From: GCA-2748575 sp033722575
Lineage (GTDB): Bacteria; Pseudomonadota; Gammaproteobacteria; Pseudomonadales; Ketobacteraceae
Direction: 5' to 3'
DNA length: 32,639 bases
Assembly (NCBI GenBank): GCA_033722575.1
Contig: JAWVYU010000013.1
Coordinates: forward strand, 1-32,639
The number at the start of each line of letters is the position of its first letter. Position 1 is the first letter of the stretch. The notes below the pieces were generated by a model. The model was not told the DNA's origin. It saw only the letters and a list, made by a program, of their open reading frames with translations, and searched no databases. Made by a program: the position numbers and the translations under genes. Shown piece by piece: positions 1-8,193 of the stretch.

Positions 1-759
1 CGGGTGTTCGAGATTAACCGGAACTTCCGTAACGAGGGCCTTTCCACTCGCCATAACCCCGAGTTCACCATGGTGGAATTCTATCAGGCTTACGCGGATT
101 ACATTGAATTAATGGACCTGACGGAAGATATGTTGCGCAAGGTGGCCGAAGAGGTGCTGGGTAAAACGGAGGTGGTGTACCAGGGGGAAACCTATCACTT
201 TGGCAAACCTTTTACGCGCATGACCGTATTTGATTCGATCCTGCAATTTAATCCGGACATTACCGCCGGGCAGCTGTCGGACCTGGCCAGTGCCCGCAAG
301 ATTGCCGAAGGTATGGGTATTCCCCTGAAAGATTCTTTTGGTCTGGGTAAGGTACAAATCGAGATTTTTGAAAAGACCGTTGAGCATCGCCTGAAAGAGC
401 CCACGTTCATTACCCAATATCCCACTGAGGTCTCGCCGCTGGCACGCCCCAGTGATGATGATCCCTTTGTGACAGACAGGTTCGAGTTTTTTGTGGGTGG
501 CCGCGAAATTGCCAACGGCTTTTCGGAGCTGAATGACCCCGAAGACCAGGCCGAACGCTTCCGTAAACAGGTAGCAGAAAAAGACGCTGGCGACGACGAA
601 GCCATGCACTTTGACGAAGACTATATCCGGGCACTGGAGTATGGCATGCCGCCAACGGCGGGCGAAGGCATTGGTATTGATCGCCTGGTCATGCTGTTTA
701 CAGACGCGCCATCCATCCGCGATGTGATTCTGTTCCCGCACATGCGTCCCCAGGCCTGA
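1..759 (+). CDS. lysS: Lysyl-tRNA synthetase, C-terminal part (5' truncated)
   Basis: Class II aminoacyl-tRNA synthetase that charges tRNA-Lys in the cytoplasm. The open frame runs in from the window edge, so the N-terminal anticodon-binding OB domain is missing and only about 252 residues are visible. The fragment opens with class II motif 2 (RVFEINRNFRNEG, then TRHNPEFTMVEFYQAYADY) and ends with motif 3 (GEGIGIDRLVMLFTD) and the LysRS C-terminal signature SIRDVILFPHMRP. This pattern is specific to bacterial LysS/LysU. The GTG at 4-6 is an internal valine codon, not the start. The stop is at 757-759. The convergent chemoreceptor gene follows after about 100 bp. Confidence 0.96.
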   Translation, partial: RVFEINRNFRNEGLSTRHNPEFTMVEFYQAYADYIELMDLTEDMLRKVAEEVLGKTEVVYQGETYHFGKPFTRMTVFDSILQFNPDITAGQLSDLASARKIAEGMGIPLKDSFGLGKVQIEIFEKTVEHRLKEPTFITQYPTEVSPLARPSDDDPFVTDRFEFFVGGREIANGFSELNDPEDQAERFRKQVAEKDAGDDEAMHFDEDYIRALEYGMPPTAGEGIGIDRLVMLFTDAPSIRDVILFPHMRPQA

Positions 760-787
760 TCAGGGCTGCTCTGCGGCTTCCGGAAAC

Positions 788-812
788 GGCCCCCCGAATG
801 CGATAGGGGGCC
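788..812. terminator. GC-rich hairpin between convergent genes
   Basis: GGCCCCC (788-794) pairs perfectly with GGGGGCC (806-812) across an 11-nt loop. It lies 29 bp after the lysS stop and 50 bp after the end of the convergent chemoreceptor gene. Neither strand has a clear T-run after the stem, so it is either a weak bidirectional terminator or a 3'-end stabilising stem. Confidence 0.4.
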
Positions 813-861
813 ATTAACCTGAGGGCTGCCGGGGCCGCTCTGCGCCAGGATTGCCCCAAGC

Positions 862-3276
862 CTACCTTAGCCTGAAGAAGGCCAGGTCCGCCTTCATCTG
901 GCCGGATCGTTCCAGCAGCATTGAGCTGTTTTTCATGGACTCTTCCACCATGGTCACGTTCTGCTGGGTGGCCTGATCAATATCAGCCACGGACACATTA
1001 ATCTGGGTGATGCCAGCCAGCTGCTGCTCGCTCGAATCCCGGATATCCCTGATCATTTCATTCACTTTCAGAATGGAATGGTTGATCTCCTTCAGGGTGT
1101 CACCGGAACTGTTAACAAGTTCAGTGCCTACCTTCACGTTCTGATTGCTGGCCTTGATCAGTTGCTCGATTTCTTTTGCGGACGAAGCGGAACGCTGGGC
1201 CAGGTTTCTGACTTCACCGGCAACTACGGCAAATCCTCTGCCCTGATCACCGGCTCTGGCTGCCTCGACGGCGGCGTTGAGCGCCAGCAGGTTTGTCTGG
1301 AAGGCAATGTCATTGATGACTTCAATAATGTCGGCGATCCGGATGCTGGACTCGTTGATCTTCTGCATGGCAGTGACCGCCTTCTCCACCACTTGCTGAC
1401 CTCTCTCAGCCGATTGCTCGCTTTGCTCGGCCATGGTGTAGGCGCTGTTGGCATTGTCCGAATTAGCCTGGGAGGCACTGGTGAGTTCCTCGATACTGGC
1501 GGCTGTTTCCTCAAGGGTGGCAGCGGTGGATTCTGACCGGGCGCTGAGATTCCGGTTCGCCAACACCAGGTCATCTGCCACCTGGGAAACTTCATCGGAC
1601 ACTGCATGGATCGTCAGAAGCGTTTCCTGAATCCGCTTTACACTGGAATTAAAGGCATCCTTTACGCGGTTGAACTCCGCATCGAAACTGCCGTTAACCC
1701 GGGTAGTAAGATCACCGTCTGAAAGCGCCAGCAGTGATTCGCTGATGGCATTGATCGCATTTTTCCGTGTCGTCACGTTAATAGCATAGGCCACATAACT
1801 CACGGGCTTGCCGTCTTCTCCCAGAATCGGGTTGAAAGAGCCGCTGATCCAGACGGCTTCGCCGCGACTGTCCGCAAACTTGTACTCGCCACTGGCAAAA
1901 TCGCCGGCTTCCAGCTTTCTCCAGATTTCCCGGCTGGCATCAGTGTGGCTGAAATCAGTCGCCATCAGTTTATTCAGGTGCTTTCCCTTCAGTTCTGATG
2001 CGCTGTAACCCACTGCTTTCAGCAGATTGTCGTTTGCCAGCTGAATGTGACCGTTAAGGTCAAGCTCCAGCACCAGATTCGCGCGGTCAATCGCATTCAG
2101 CTTGTAATAAAACTCCTGGGATCTTTTCTTGGTTTCTGTGATGTTCGCCTGTATGGAAATAAACTTTTCCAGTTCACCCTGGTCGTTGAACACGGGGTTA
2201 ATCGCCAGTGAAATCCAATAGGTACTTCCATCCTGGTCGTAATTCAGAATTTCATCATAAAAAGGCTCTCTGGCATCCAGCTTTTGCCGGATACGTGCCA
2301 CGGTGTTCTTATCGGTTAATTCACCCTGAAGAAAGCTGCCAGGTTTTCTGCCACGGACTTCCTCAAGGGTATAGCCGGTGAGTTTTTCAAAACCGGGATT
2401 GACGTACTGGATCAGACCCTGCGGGTCGGTGATGATGACGGAATTATCGGTTTTGTTGGCTACCAGTGACAGGGTTTTGAATTCCTCGCGCCGGGCGCGC
2501 TCTTTGGTAATATCTTTGAGAAAGGCCGTGTAGAGAATCTTGTCGCCTACCTGAATTTTGGACAGCGAAAGTGCTGCCCAGCATTCCCTGCCATCGGGCC
2601 GGGTGATGGGCACCTCGCGGCTGGTGCCAACGATCTTGTCCTGAGCGGTTTTGCGGTTGCGATTCACGAACTGGTCATGGTTGCCGCGGATATCCGCAGG
2701 TACCAGCATTTTCACGTTCTGGCCGATCACATCCTTGCGCTCATAGCCCCACAGGGCCTCTGCGGCCGCGTTAAAAAAGGTCACATGGTTGTTCTCATCA
2801 ATGGTCACCACCGCGTCCAGCGCCTGCTCCAGGGTCTGGTCGATCATATCCCGGTTCAGTTTTTCTTCCGTGATATCCTTAACGAAGGCGGTGTAGGTGA
2901 TCTTGTCGTCTGTCACCACTTTTGATAGCGACAGATTGCCCCAGATAACGGTGCCATCCTTACGGTGAACTTCAACCTCACGGCTGGTGCCCACAATCTT
3001 GTCCCGGCCGGTGGTGCGGTTAGTGTCGATGTAGTTGTCGTGGTGGCCGCGAATCTCTGCTGGCACCAGCATTTTGACATTTTGACCCAGGACTTCCTCC
3101 GGGCTGTAACCCCACAGCTTTTCAGCCGCCCGGTTATAGAAAGTGACATGGTTGTTTTCGTCTATGGAGACAACGGCATCAATAGCCTGTTCCAGCACCT
3201 GGCTGATCTGAGAGTTACGGGTGTCTTTGGATTCACCCGACAGCATTCTCTTCAAATTAGCGATCAACGACGCCAT
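862..3276 (-). CDS. Soluble methyl-accepting chemotaxis protein with four PAS domains
   Basis: Chemoreceptor-type signal transducer of 804 aa with no transmembrane segment, so probably a cytoplasmic sensor. From the chosen start, PAS domains lie at about 26-135, 148-257, 273-381 and 394-503. A short HAMP-like linker (about 511-555, LSDGDLTTRV) precedes a long coiled-coil MCP domain. The conserved hairpin tip (INDIAFQTNLLALNAAVEAARAG, given here as its key residues at about 653-676) is the site that binds CheA/CheW. PAS1 and PAS2 are close duplicates. PAS3 resembles LOV domains (GRKPGSFLQGELTD) but lacks the flavin-binding cysteine. No C-terminal CheR-tethering pentapeptide is visible. I chose the ATG at 3276 because GAGAGGTG sits just upstream; an in-frame ATG at 3330 has no such site. 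The ligand is unknown; redox or energy taxis is one inference. Confidence 0.93.
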   Translation of the reverse strand: MASLIANLKRMLSGESKDTRNSQISQVLEQAIDAVVSIDENNHVTFYNRAAEKLWGYSPEEVLGQNVKMLVPAEIRGHHDNYIDTNRTTGRDKIVGTSREVEVHRKDGTVIWGNLSLSKVVTDDKITYTAFVKDITEEKLNRDMIDQTLEQALDAVVTIDENNHVTFFNAAAEALWGYERKDVIGQNVKMLVPADIRGNHDQFVNRNRKTAQDKIVGTSREVPITRPDGRECWAALSLSKIQVGDKILYTAFLKDITKERARREEFKTLSLVANKTDNSVIITDPQGLIQYVNPGFEKLTGYTLEEVRGRKPGSFLQGELTDKNTVARIRQKLDAREPFYDEILNYDQDGSTYWISLAINPVFNDQGELEKFISIQANITETKKRSQEFYYKLNAIDRANLVLELDLNGHIQLANDNLLKAVGYSASELKGKHLNKLMATDFSHTDASREIWRKLEAGDFASGEYKFADSRGEAVWISGSFNPILGEDGKPVSYVAYAINVTTRKNAINAISESLLALSDGDLTTRVNGSFDAEFNRVKDAFNSSVKRIQETLLTIHAVSDEVSQVADDLVLANRNLSARSESTAATLEETAASIEELTSASQANSDNANSAYTMAEQSEQSAERGQQVVEKAVTAMQKINESSIRIADIIEVINDIAFQTNLLALNAAVEAARAGDQGRGFAVVAGEVRNLAQRSASSAKEIEQLIKASNQNVKVGTELVNSSGDTLKEINHSILKVNEMIRDIRDSSEQQLAGITQINVSVADIDQATQQNVTMVEESMKNSSMLLERSGQMKADLAFFRLR
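2512..3207 (-). repeat. Tandem duplication of a PAS-coding segment
   Basis: Segments of about 335 bp at 2872-3207 and 2512-2847 encode two PAS domains that align at an offset of 120 residues. They share stretches such as DAVV-IDENNHVTF, IGQNVKMLVP/LGQNVKMLVP and DKIVGTSREV. The similarity is obvious in protein and still partly visible in DNA, which indicates an in-gene tandem duplication. Confidence 0.85.
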
Positions 3277-3457
3277 GGTGGCACCTCTCATCATGTGGTT
3301 GTTGGATAACACTGGGGAAAGTCTAGCCAAGTGCCCGGTTAAGGCGATTCAAACAGAGTCAGAACCTCGACAGCGACAATTAGGTTTTCAAGCAATTGAT
3401 TGTAAAAGGGAAATCTGACGGTCTGACCAAGGGTGATCCGGTTTGCGCAACCCGTTC

Positions 3458-3489
3458 CATTGAAGCCCTGACACGCTACACCTTCAATG
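3458..3489. promoter_or_regulatory. Inverted repeat in the divergent intergenic region
   Basis: CATTGAAG (3458-3465) and CTTCAATG (3482-3489) form a perfect 8-bp inverted repeat separated by 16 bp. The site is 79 bp before the start of the CDGSH/glutamate-synthase-like gene, in the 291-bp gap shared with the divergent chemoreceptor gene. It could be a dimeric regulator site or a leader hairpin. I see no convincing sigma-70 promoter here. Confidence 0.4.
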
Positions 3490-3567
3490 CACCTTTAAGG
3501 CGGATAGACAGCTTTTGCAATCAGGGCCGGTTTTCCCTTTAATGAAATGAAATAGGGAGGGGGCATC

Positions 3568-5112
3568 ATGAGCAAACCGGTAATTGCGAATAACAAACCG
3601 ATCAAAGTGGATCTGGAAAAGGGTAAAGAATATCACTTCTGTGTGTGTGGCCGTTCCAGTGACCAGCCCTACTGCGACGGCTCCCATGCTGAGACGGATT
3701 TCAAGCCCCAGGCATTCACAGCAGAAAAGACTGAATCCGCCTATCTGTGCCGCTGCAAACACACCGCGAATCCTCCCTACTGTGATGGCACACACAATCA
3801 GTTCGATGACGATCAGGTGGGTAAGGAAGGTCCCGGTAAACAACAGGATGAATCCGGCGCACCCAAAGCCAGGGCTACGAAAGAAGAGCCAACGGTGGAG
3901 TTGATACATGAGCTTGCCCGGGAGGGATTGTCCGGGACCGGTCACCACGGCCCCATGACCGCCATGGGTGTTCCGCGGGCCCAGCTGCCCCAGTGGGATG
4001 ATATCCAGATTTTGACAGCCCAGCTGGCGGTGAAGCCCTTGCAGGAGGATGTTCCCGTCACCACTGAACTGGTGGTAGGCCCGGAAGCGAAAAAACCGCT
4101 GTCCCTTAAAATACCCTTGCTGGTTTCAGACATGAGTTTCGGTGCGCTGTCGGAAGAGGCAAAAATTGCCATGGCCAAGGGGGCTGAAATGGCGGGCACC
4201 GGTATTTGCTCCGGTGAAGGGGGCATGCTGCCGGAGGAGCAGCAGGAAAACAGCCGCTATTTTTACGAACTGGCCAGTGCGCAGTTCGGATACCGCGAAG
4301 CGCTGCTGGAACAGGTGCAGGCTTTTCACTTCAAGGGCGGACAGGGCGCCAAAACCGGCACTGGCGGACATCTGCCGGGTAACAAGAACAGAGGCCGGAT
4401 TTCCGAGGTGCGTGGCATCCCGGAAGGGGAGCCGGCGGTGTCGCCCCCCACCTTCAAGGACCTGGAAACTGTTGATGATTTCAGACGTTTTGCGGATCGT
4501 GTCCGGGAAATTTCCGGGGGTATCCCGGTGGGGTTCAAGCTCAGCGCCAATCACATAGAAAAGGACATTCAGTTTGCGCTGGATGCCGGTGCCGACTACA
4601 TCATTCTTGATGGTCGTGGCGGAGGCACCGGCGCCGCGCCTGCAATCTTTCGGGATCACATCAGTGTGCCTACCATTCCGGCGCTGGCCAGGGCCCGCCG
4701 TTATCTGGATAACCAGAAAGCATCGGGAAGAGTGACCCTGATTGTTACCGGTGGCTTGCGTTTGCCCATGGATTTCGTCAAGGCCATGGCCCTGGGTGCC
4801 GATGGCATCGCGCTCGCCAACAGTGCCATGCAATCCATTGGCTGTGTGGCGGCGCGTATCTGCAATACCAATAATTGCCCGGCGGGAATTGCCACCCAGA
4901 ACCCGGATCTCCGTAAACGGTTGAATATCGATAAATCGGCCAAACAGCTGAAGAACTTTTTTGAGGCTTCGACGGAACTCATGAAAGTCATGGCCCGCGC
5001 CTGTGGCCATGACGCGCTGGAAAAGTTTGACATCAATGACCTCACCACCTGGCATGAACAGATGGCGAGGTTATCCGGTATCAGTTATGGCGGAGTGGAT
5101 CTGGAAAGCTGA
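3568..5112 (+). CDS. Twin CDGSH iron-sulfur domain fused to FMN-binding glutamate synthase-like domain
   Basis: A 514-aa fusion. The N-terminus carries two CDGSH-type 2Fe-2S motifs: C25, C27, C36, H40 (PYCDGSH) and C61, C63, C72, H76 (PYCDGTH). From about residue 120 onward it matches the FMN-binding central domain of glutamate synthases (SDMSFGALS, CSGEGGMLPEE, KGGQGAKTGTGGHLPG, DGRGGGTGAAP, VTGGLR). The 3Fe-4S ligand set is intact (C426, C432, C437 in GCVAARICNTNNCPAGIATQ). There is no glutamine amidotransferase domain and no NADPH subunit nearby, so it is not a complete glutamate synthase. It is more likely a stand-alone flavin/Fe-S oxidoreductase whose CDGSH clusters may pass electrons to FMN. 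The start is well supported by GGGAGGGGG 5 nt upstream. The actual substrate is unknown. Confidence 0.9.
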   Translation: MSKPVIANNKPIKVDLEKGKEYHFCVCGRSSDQPYCDGSHAETDFKPQAFTAEKTESAYLCRCKHTANPPYCDGTHNQFDDDQVGKEGPGKQQDESGAPKARATKEEPTVELIHELAREGLSGTGHHGPMTAMGVPRAQLPQWDDIQILTAQLAVKPLQEDVPVTTELVVGPEAKKPLSLKIPLLVSDMSFGALSEEAKIAMAKGAEMAGTGICSGEGGMLPEEQQENSRYFYELASAQFGYREALLEQVQAFHFKGGQGAKTGTGGHLPGNKNRGRISEVRGIPEGEPAVSPPTFKDLETVDDFRRFADRVREISGGIPVGFKLSANHIEKDIQFALDAGADYIILDGRGGGTGAAPAIFRDHISVPTIPALARARRYLDNQKASGRVTLIVTGGLRLPMDFVKAMALGADGIALANSAMQSIGCVAARICNTNNCPAGIATQNPDLRKRLNIDKSAKQLKNFFEASTELMKVMARACGHDALEKFDINDLTTWHEQMARLSGISYGGVDLES

Positions 5113-5161
5113 TGGGTGGGTGCTGAACCCGTAAAGCCATTCAGAAAAGCCGTTCAGACCA

Positions 5162-6334
5162 TCAGTCCAGAAACTGTTTGCTGATAGCACGGAAAAACGC
5201 GATGTGTTCATCTTCCCGCCAGTTCTCGGCGTAATCGGGAGGCCCCGAGGTTTTGGCAATGACGAGATCTGCGTCAGGGTTAACGTAAATAAACTGGTTG
5301 TAAACGCCGACGGCGGAATAATCATTGCCAGTATCCGGAACCCACCACTGGTAGCCATATCCCCAGCTGTCATCTGATTGAGGGTTATCTCCCGGTTGCA
5401 GGTGGGGTTTGCTGGTATCAACACTGGCCGCTACCCATTGCTCCGGCACGATCTGGCTGTTGTTGTAGAAACCGTTATTCAGGTAGATCAGTCCGAATTT
5501 TGCCATATCACGTACCGTTGCCCGGAGACAGCACCAGGCAGCCTCGCGGCCGTACCTGTCTGCCAGCCATTTGGCGTTGCCTGTCATGCCGGCCGGATCC
5601 CAGACTCTGGTTTGCAGATAAGCAGCAAGGCTTTGTCCTGTGGCCTGGGCAAGCACCATGCCCAGCACCTGGGTATCGGAGCTTTTGTACTCATTGAAGG
5701 TGCCCGAAGGGTGATCTGACACCTTGAATCCCTGAATGTGTTTGTCGAGGTTCCCGCCAATCGCCAGCTGCAGCCAGAAGATATCGGTGCCCGGTAAATA
5801 GGTTTCATTGAATTTGATACCGGAAGCCATTTCCAGCACATCTTCGATGGTACTGTTAGCATAGGCAGTGTTTGCCAGGCTGGGTACATAATCCGTCACC
5901 GGGTCGGTGACAGCATTGATGTAGCCTTCCTCAATGGCGATACCCACCAGCGCGGAGGTCACCGACTTGGTGACCGACCACAGCAAGAACAGACTGTCAC
6001 GGTTTTTTCCGTAGTTGTAGTCCTCATAAATCACCTTGCCTTTGTGCACGATCACCATGCCGGCAGTACCGGAGTCGGTCAGAAACTTCGGTGTTTCCCG
6101 GATTTCTGATTGGAACTCATAGGTCATGGGCAGACTGTATTGTTCAGCGGCATCAGGAATATCAATGGGATGGTTGGCTTCAACCGTATTTACCGAACCC
6201 GCGATTAAATGGAGGTTATCAAACACCAGCAGCGTACCGGGAGGGGAGGTACAGCCCGACAGGAAAAGGCACAGGGGGAAAGCCAGGATGCAATACATCA
6301 AACCTTGACGGCTTAGGGCGGGTCTGAAAGACAT
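5162..6334 (-). CDS. Serine beta-lactamase-fold hydrolase, lipoprotein
   Basis: A 390-aa exported serine hydrolase of the class C beta-lactamase/penicillin-binding-protein fold. The N-terminus is a lipoprotein signal with lipobox LSGC (C28 acylated), so it should be membrane-anchored in the periplasm. The nucleophile motif is S120-V-T-K123 (LLWSVTKS) and the second motif is Y216-K-S, in place of the Y-x-N of true class C enzymes. The GYGYQWWV stretch and overall layout resemble the 6-aminohexanoate-dimer hydrolase/esterase branch rather than an antibiotic-resistance enzyme. The start is supported by CAGGAGT about 7 nt upstream. The gene is convergent with the glutamate-synthase-like gene (49-bp gap, no clear terminator). 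The substrate cannot be told; an ester or amide is likely. Confidence 0.88.
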   Translation of the reverse strand: MSFRPALSRQGLMYCILAFPLCLFLSGCTSPPGTLLVFDNLHLIAGSVNTVEANHPIDIPDAAEQYSLPMTYEFQSEIRETPKFLTDSGTAGMVIVHKGKVIYEDYNYGKNRDSLFLLWSVTKSVTSALVGIAIEEGYINAVTDPVTDYVPSLANTAYANSTIEDVLEMASGIKFNETYLPGTDIFWLQLAIGGNLDKHIQGFKVSDHPSGTFNEYKSSDTQVLGMVLAQATGQSLAAYLQTRVWDPAGMTGNAKWLADRYGREAAWCCLRATVRDMAKFGLIYLNNGFYNNSQIVPEQWVAASVDTSKPHLQPGDNPQSDDSWGYGYQWWVPDTGNDYSAVGVYNQFIYVNPDADLVIAKTSGPPDYAENWREDEHIAFFRAISKQFLD

Positions 6335-6376
6335 TAGGAACTCCTGAGCAGCACTTTTTATTGTTGTTATCTGATA

Positions 6377-6404
6377 ATTCTATAGGTGTGGTACATCTGT
6401 GCAA
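6377..6404 (-). promoter_or_regulatory. Candidate sigma-70 promoter for the lipoprotein hydrolase
   Basis: On the minus strand, -35 TTGCAC (6399-6404) and -10 TAGAAT (6377-6382) are separated by 16 bp. The start codon at 6334 would give a leader of about 35 nt. It was found by eye and is a moderate match only. Confidence 0.38.
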
Positions 6405-6583
6405 GGTCAAAAAACCGACAAAATCCGACAACTGGCCAGCCGTTTGACTTAATCGGCCTAGCTGTCCGCTCGCCACTGCCTGTATACCCCATTTGCAGGA
6501 TCCCCCATCTGATAGATATTTACCTTTCTCTGGATTTTCTATGGTCTGTTCCGCACAACCAGCCATTTCATAAAAGGAACAGG

Positions 6584-8113
6584 ATGATGAAAAACCACAG
6601 GAATGGAAGTAAAAGGGTACGAAACGCGGGGCGCTGGCTGGCAGCTGCCCTGACATCACTGATGCTGGTGCCAGCGGGTCAGGCGTTTGATGCGGAGGAC
6701 ATGCTGCGGCATGTCGATGAAACCCCTCTGGACCTTGAGCAGCTGCACACCTACGAAGAACTGGTTAATGAGCTGTATCGGATAGAGGCCCGCAGTGGTG
6801 GCTCTATTGATGTGGGACCTCTGATCAGGAACGGTGATAATGGTGGCCTGGTGGATATCGACAGTGCCTACTGGGATGGTGTGCCACTGCGTGAGGCTGT
6901 GGTGGACACGGTTCGTAATGACAGTGTACCGGTACTTGGCAATACGGACCCTGAAAGAGTAGGGATTTCCAACAAGGGCAGGGAGATAATGGCGGCCAGG
7001 TTCGGTAACGGGCCTACCCGGGTAGTCTACATCACCCAACAGCACGGTAATGAATATATAGAAACAGAAGCCGCGTTTAACTTTCTGAAGCGTTTATCGA
7101 AATGGTATTTGCCAGGTGTTCGTCGTATGGCGCGGGAGATTTCCTTGCTGATGATTGTTCGCGCCAATCCGGATGGTGGTGAGCCCGATCCGGAACGCTG
7201 CCAGATGGGCACACCTTTTCCACCCTCAACGGCAGCCGGTTATGACTGCGCGTTTTATCGTTTTAACGTGGATCCATCCGCGGGCACCCTGCCCACCGAT
7301 GATCCTTTCAGAGGTGCCTATGGCGTAGGTTACAATCTGAATCGCTACCACGTGGCCCTTCTGGACAAACCCATCAGGCCGGTAGAAAGTCAGGCGATGG
7401 TGGCGGCCATTAAAGCGTTTCAGCCCAAATTCATTCTTGATTTTCATGGGGACATTCCCAAGGTAACCTGTGAGATCGATAACGGCTCTATTGCGCCGGT
7501 TATTCCCGGCCTGCTGTACGATGCCGATTGTGCTTCTATGGAAGGTGCATTGATCAGTCACCTGTCGGTACGTGACATGGCGGAATTTCTGGGGCAGTCG
7601 GATCCTGTTGCACAACAGTGGAACGGCCTGATAGTCAGCGGTTTGAAGTGGTTTGGTGTGCAGTCCGGCAGACATCGCCAGTTCAATGAGGCCACCGAAA
7701 TCCTGAACACGGCCGGGGACTATTCACGGCTGGTGCACGGTGGCGAGCCGGTGCATACCATGCTGCTGGAAATCAGAAACTTTTCGCCACTTGCCGATCC
7801 CTTTATTGCGGGTATGAACTTCCATCAGGATCCGGTAACGCCCCAGATAGACTTTGCGCTCAATACAGTGCTTGGCCAGACCGACTTTTTTATCGGAAAG
7901 CTGCTCAGTGAGCTCATTATGTATCGCGGGCTGAATGTGATCGCCAGCGGAAAGCTGGCCCATGCCGAAGGTGACGGTGGCTACAGCGATATCCCGGTGG
8001 ATACCGGGTTCATCTACGAGCTGAGTGAACTGACAAAGCAGACACTGGGCCTGGAAGAGGGTGGCCCCTACATCTTTCCGTTATGCACATTGCAGCCATG
8101 CCTGGGTGAGTAG
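6584..8113 (+). CDS. Exported M14-family zinc metallocarboxypeptidase
   Basis: A 509-aa secreted or periplasmic peptidase. The N-terminus is a Sec signal peptide with a basic n-region, hydrophobic core (LAAALTSLMLVPA) and probable cleavage after AGQA34. Zinc ligands fit the M14 pattern H154-x-x-E157 (QQHGNEYIE) and H288 (LDFHGD). Substrate-side residues are in RANPDGGEP and NLNRYH (251-256), and LLEIRNF supplies a plausible catalytic glutamate (E396). Several cysteines (206, 222, 296, 316) may form disulfides. The frame is open upstream to 6386, but the tandem ATGs at 6584/6587 follow AAAGGAAC and start the signal peptide, so I place the start here. The MFS gene follows after 67 bp and may be co-transcribed, so uptake of released products is possible but not shown. 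Confidence 0.88.
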   Translation: MMKNHRNGSKRVRNAGRWLAAALTSLMLVPAGQAFDAEDMLRHVDETPLDLEQLHTYEELVNELYRIEARSGGSIDVGPLIRNGDNGGLVDIDSAYWDGVPLREAVVDTVRNDSVPVLGNTDPERVGISNKGREIMAARFGNGPTRVVYITQQHGNEYIETEAAFNFLKRLSKWYLPGVRRMAREISLLMIVRANPDGGEPDPERCQMGTPFPPSTAAGYDCAFYRFNVDPSAGTLPTDDPFRGAYGVGYNLNRYHVALLDKPIRPVESQAMVAAIKAFQPKFILDFHGDIPKVTCEIDNGSIAPVIPGLLYDADCASMEGALISHLSVRDMAEFLGQSDPVAQQWNGLIVSGLKWFGVQSGRHRQFNEATEILNTAGDYSRLVHGGEPVHTMLLEIRNFSPLADPFIAGMNFHQDPVTPQIDFALNTVLGQTDFFIGKLLSELIMYRGLNVIASGKLAHAEGDGGYSDIPVDTGFIYELSELTKQTLGLEEGGPYIFPLCTLQPCLGE

Positions 8114-8121
8114 CGCCACTG

Positions 8122-8193
8122 GCTTTTAGGCGAGTCATGCTTTACCCTCGGTCGCTCCCTGAATAGCGCCGAAGGACCGCATGACTCGCAAGC
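8122..8193 (+). promoter_or_regulatory. Long 5'-leader hairpin that buries the MFS start codon
   Basis: GCGAGTCATGC (8130-8140) is perfectly complementary to GCATGACTCGC (8179-8189), which contains the ATG start codon of the downstream gene (8181-8183). GCTT (8122-8125) and AAGC (8190-8193) extend the stem after a 4-nt bulge. Inside the 38-nt loop, TCGG-T-CGCT (8148-8156) pairs with AGCGCCGA (8165-8172), leaving the Shine-Dalgarno core AGGA (8173-8176) in an internal loop. No T-run follows, so it is not an intrinsic terminator. The geometry suggests translational control, such as a thermometer, ligand- or protein-responsive switch. Confidence 0.6.

Noticed and set aside
109..741. Minus-strand open frames under lysS
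   Set aside because: The plus strand encodes unmistakable LysRS motifs. The antisense products have no domain features.
3277..3330. 18-codon N-terminal extension of the chemoreceptor
   Set aside because: The downstream ATG at 3276 has a clear Shine-Dalgarno; the extension adds no domain.
4126..5055. Long minus-strand open frame (309 codons) inside the glutamate-synthase-like gene
   Set aside because: It lies fully antisense to a gene with intact family motifs, has no recognisable domain and no ribosome binding site. It is a by-product of codon bias.
6386..6583. 66-codon upstream extension of the M14 peptidase
   Set aside because: It would place the signal peptide internally; the ATG at 6584 has a Shine-Dalgarno and starts a normal signal peptide.
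8130..8189. Reading the inverted repeat as an intrinsic terminator for the M14 gene
   Set aside because: No T-run follows on either strand, and the 3' arm lies within the next gene.
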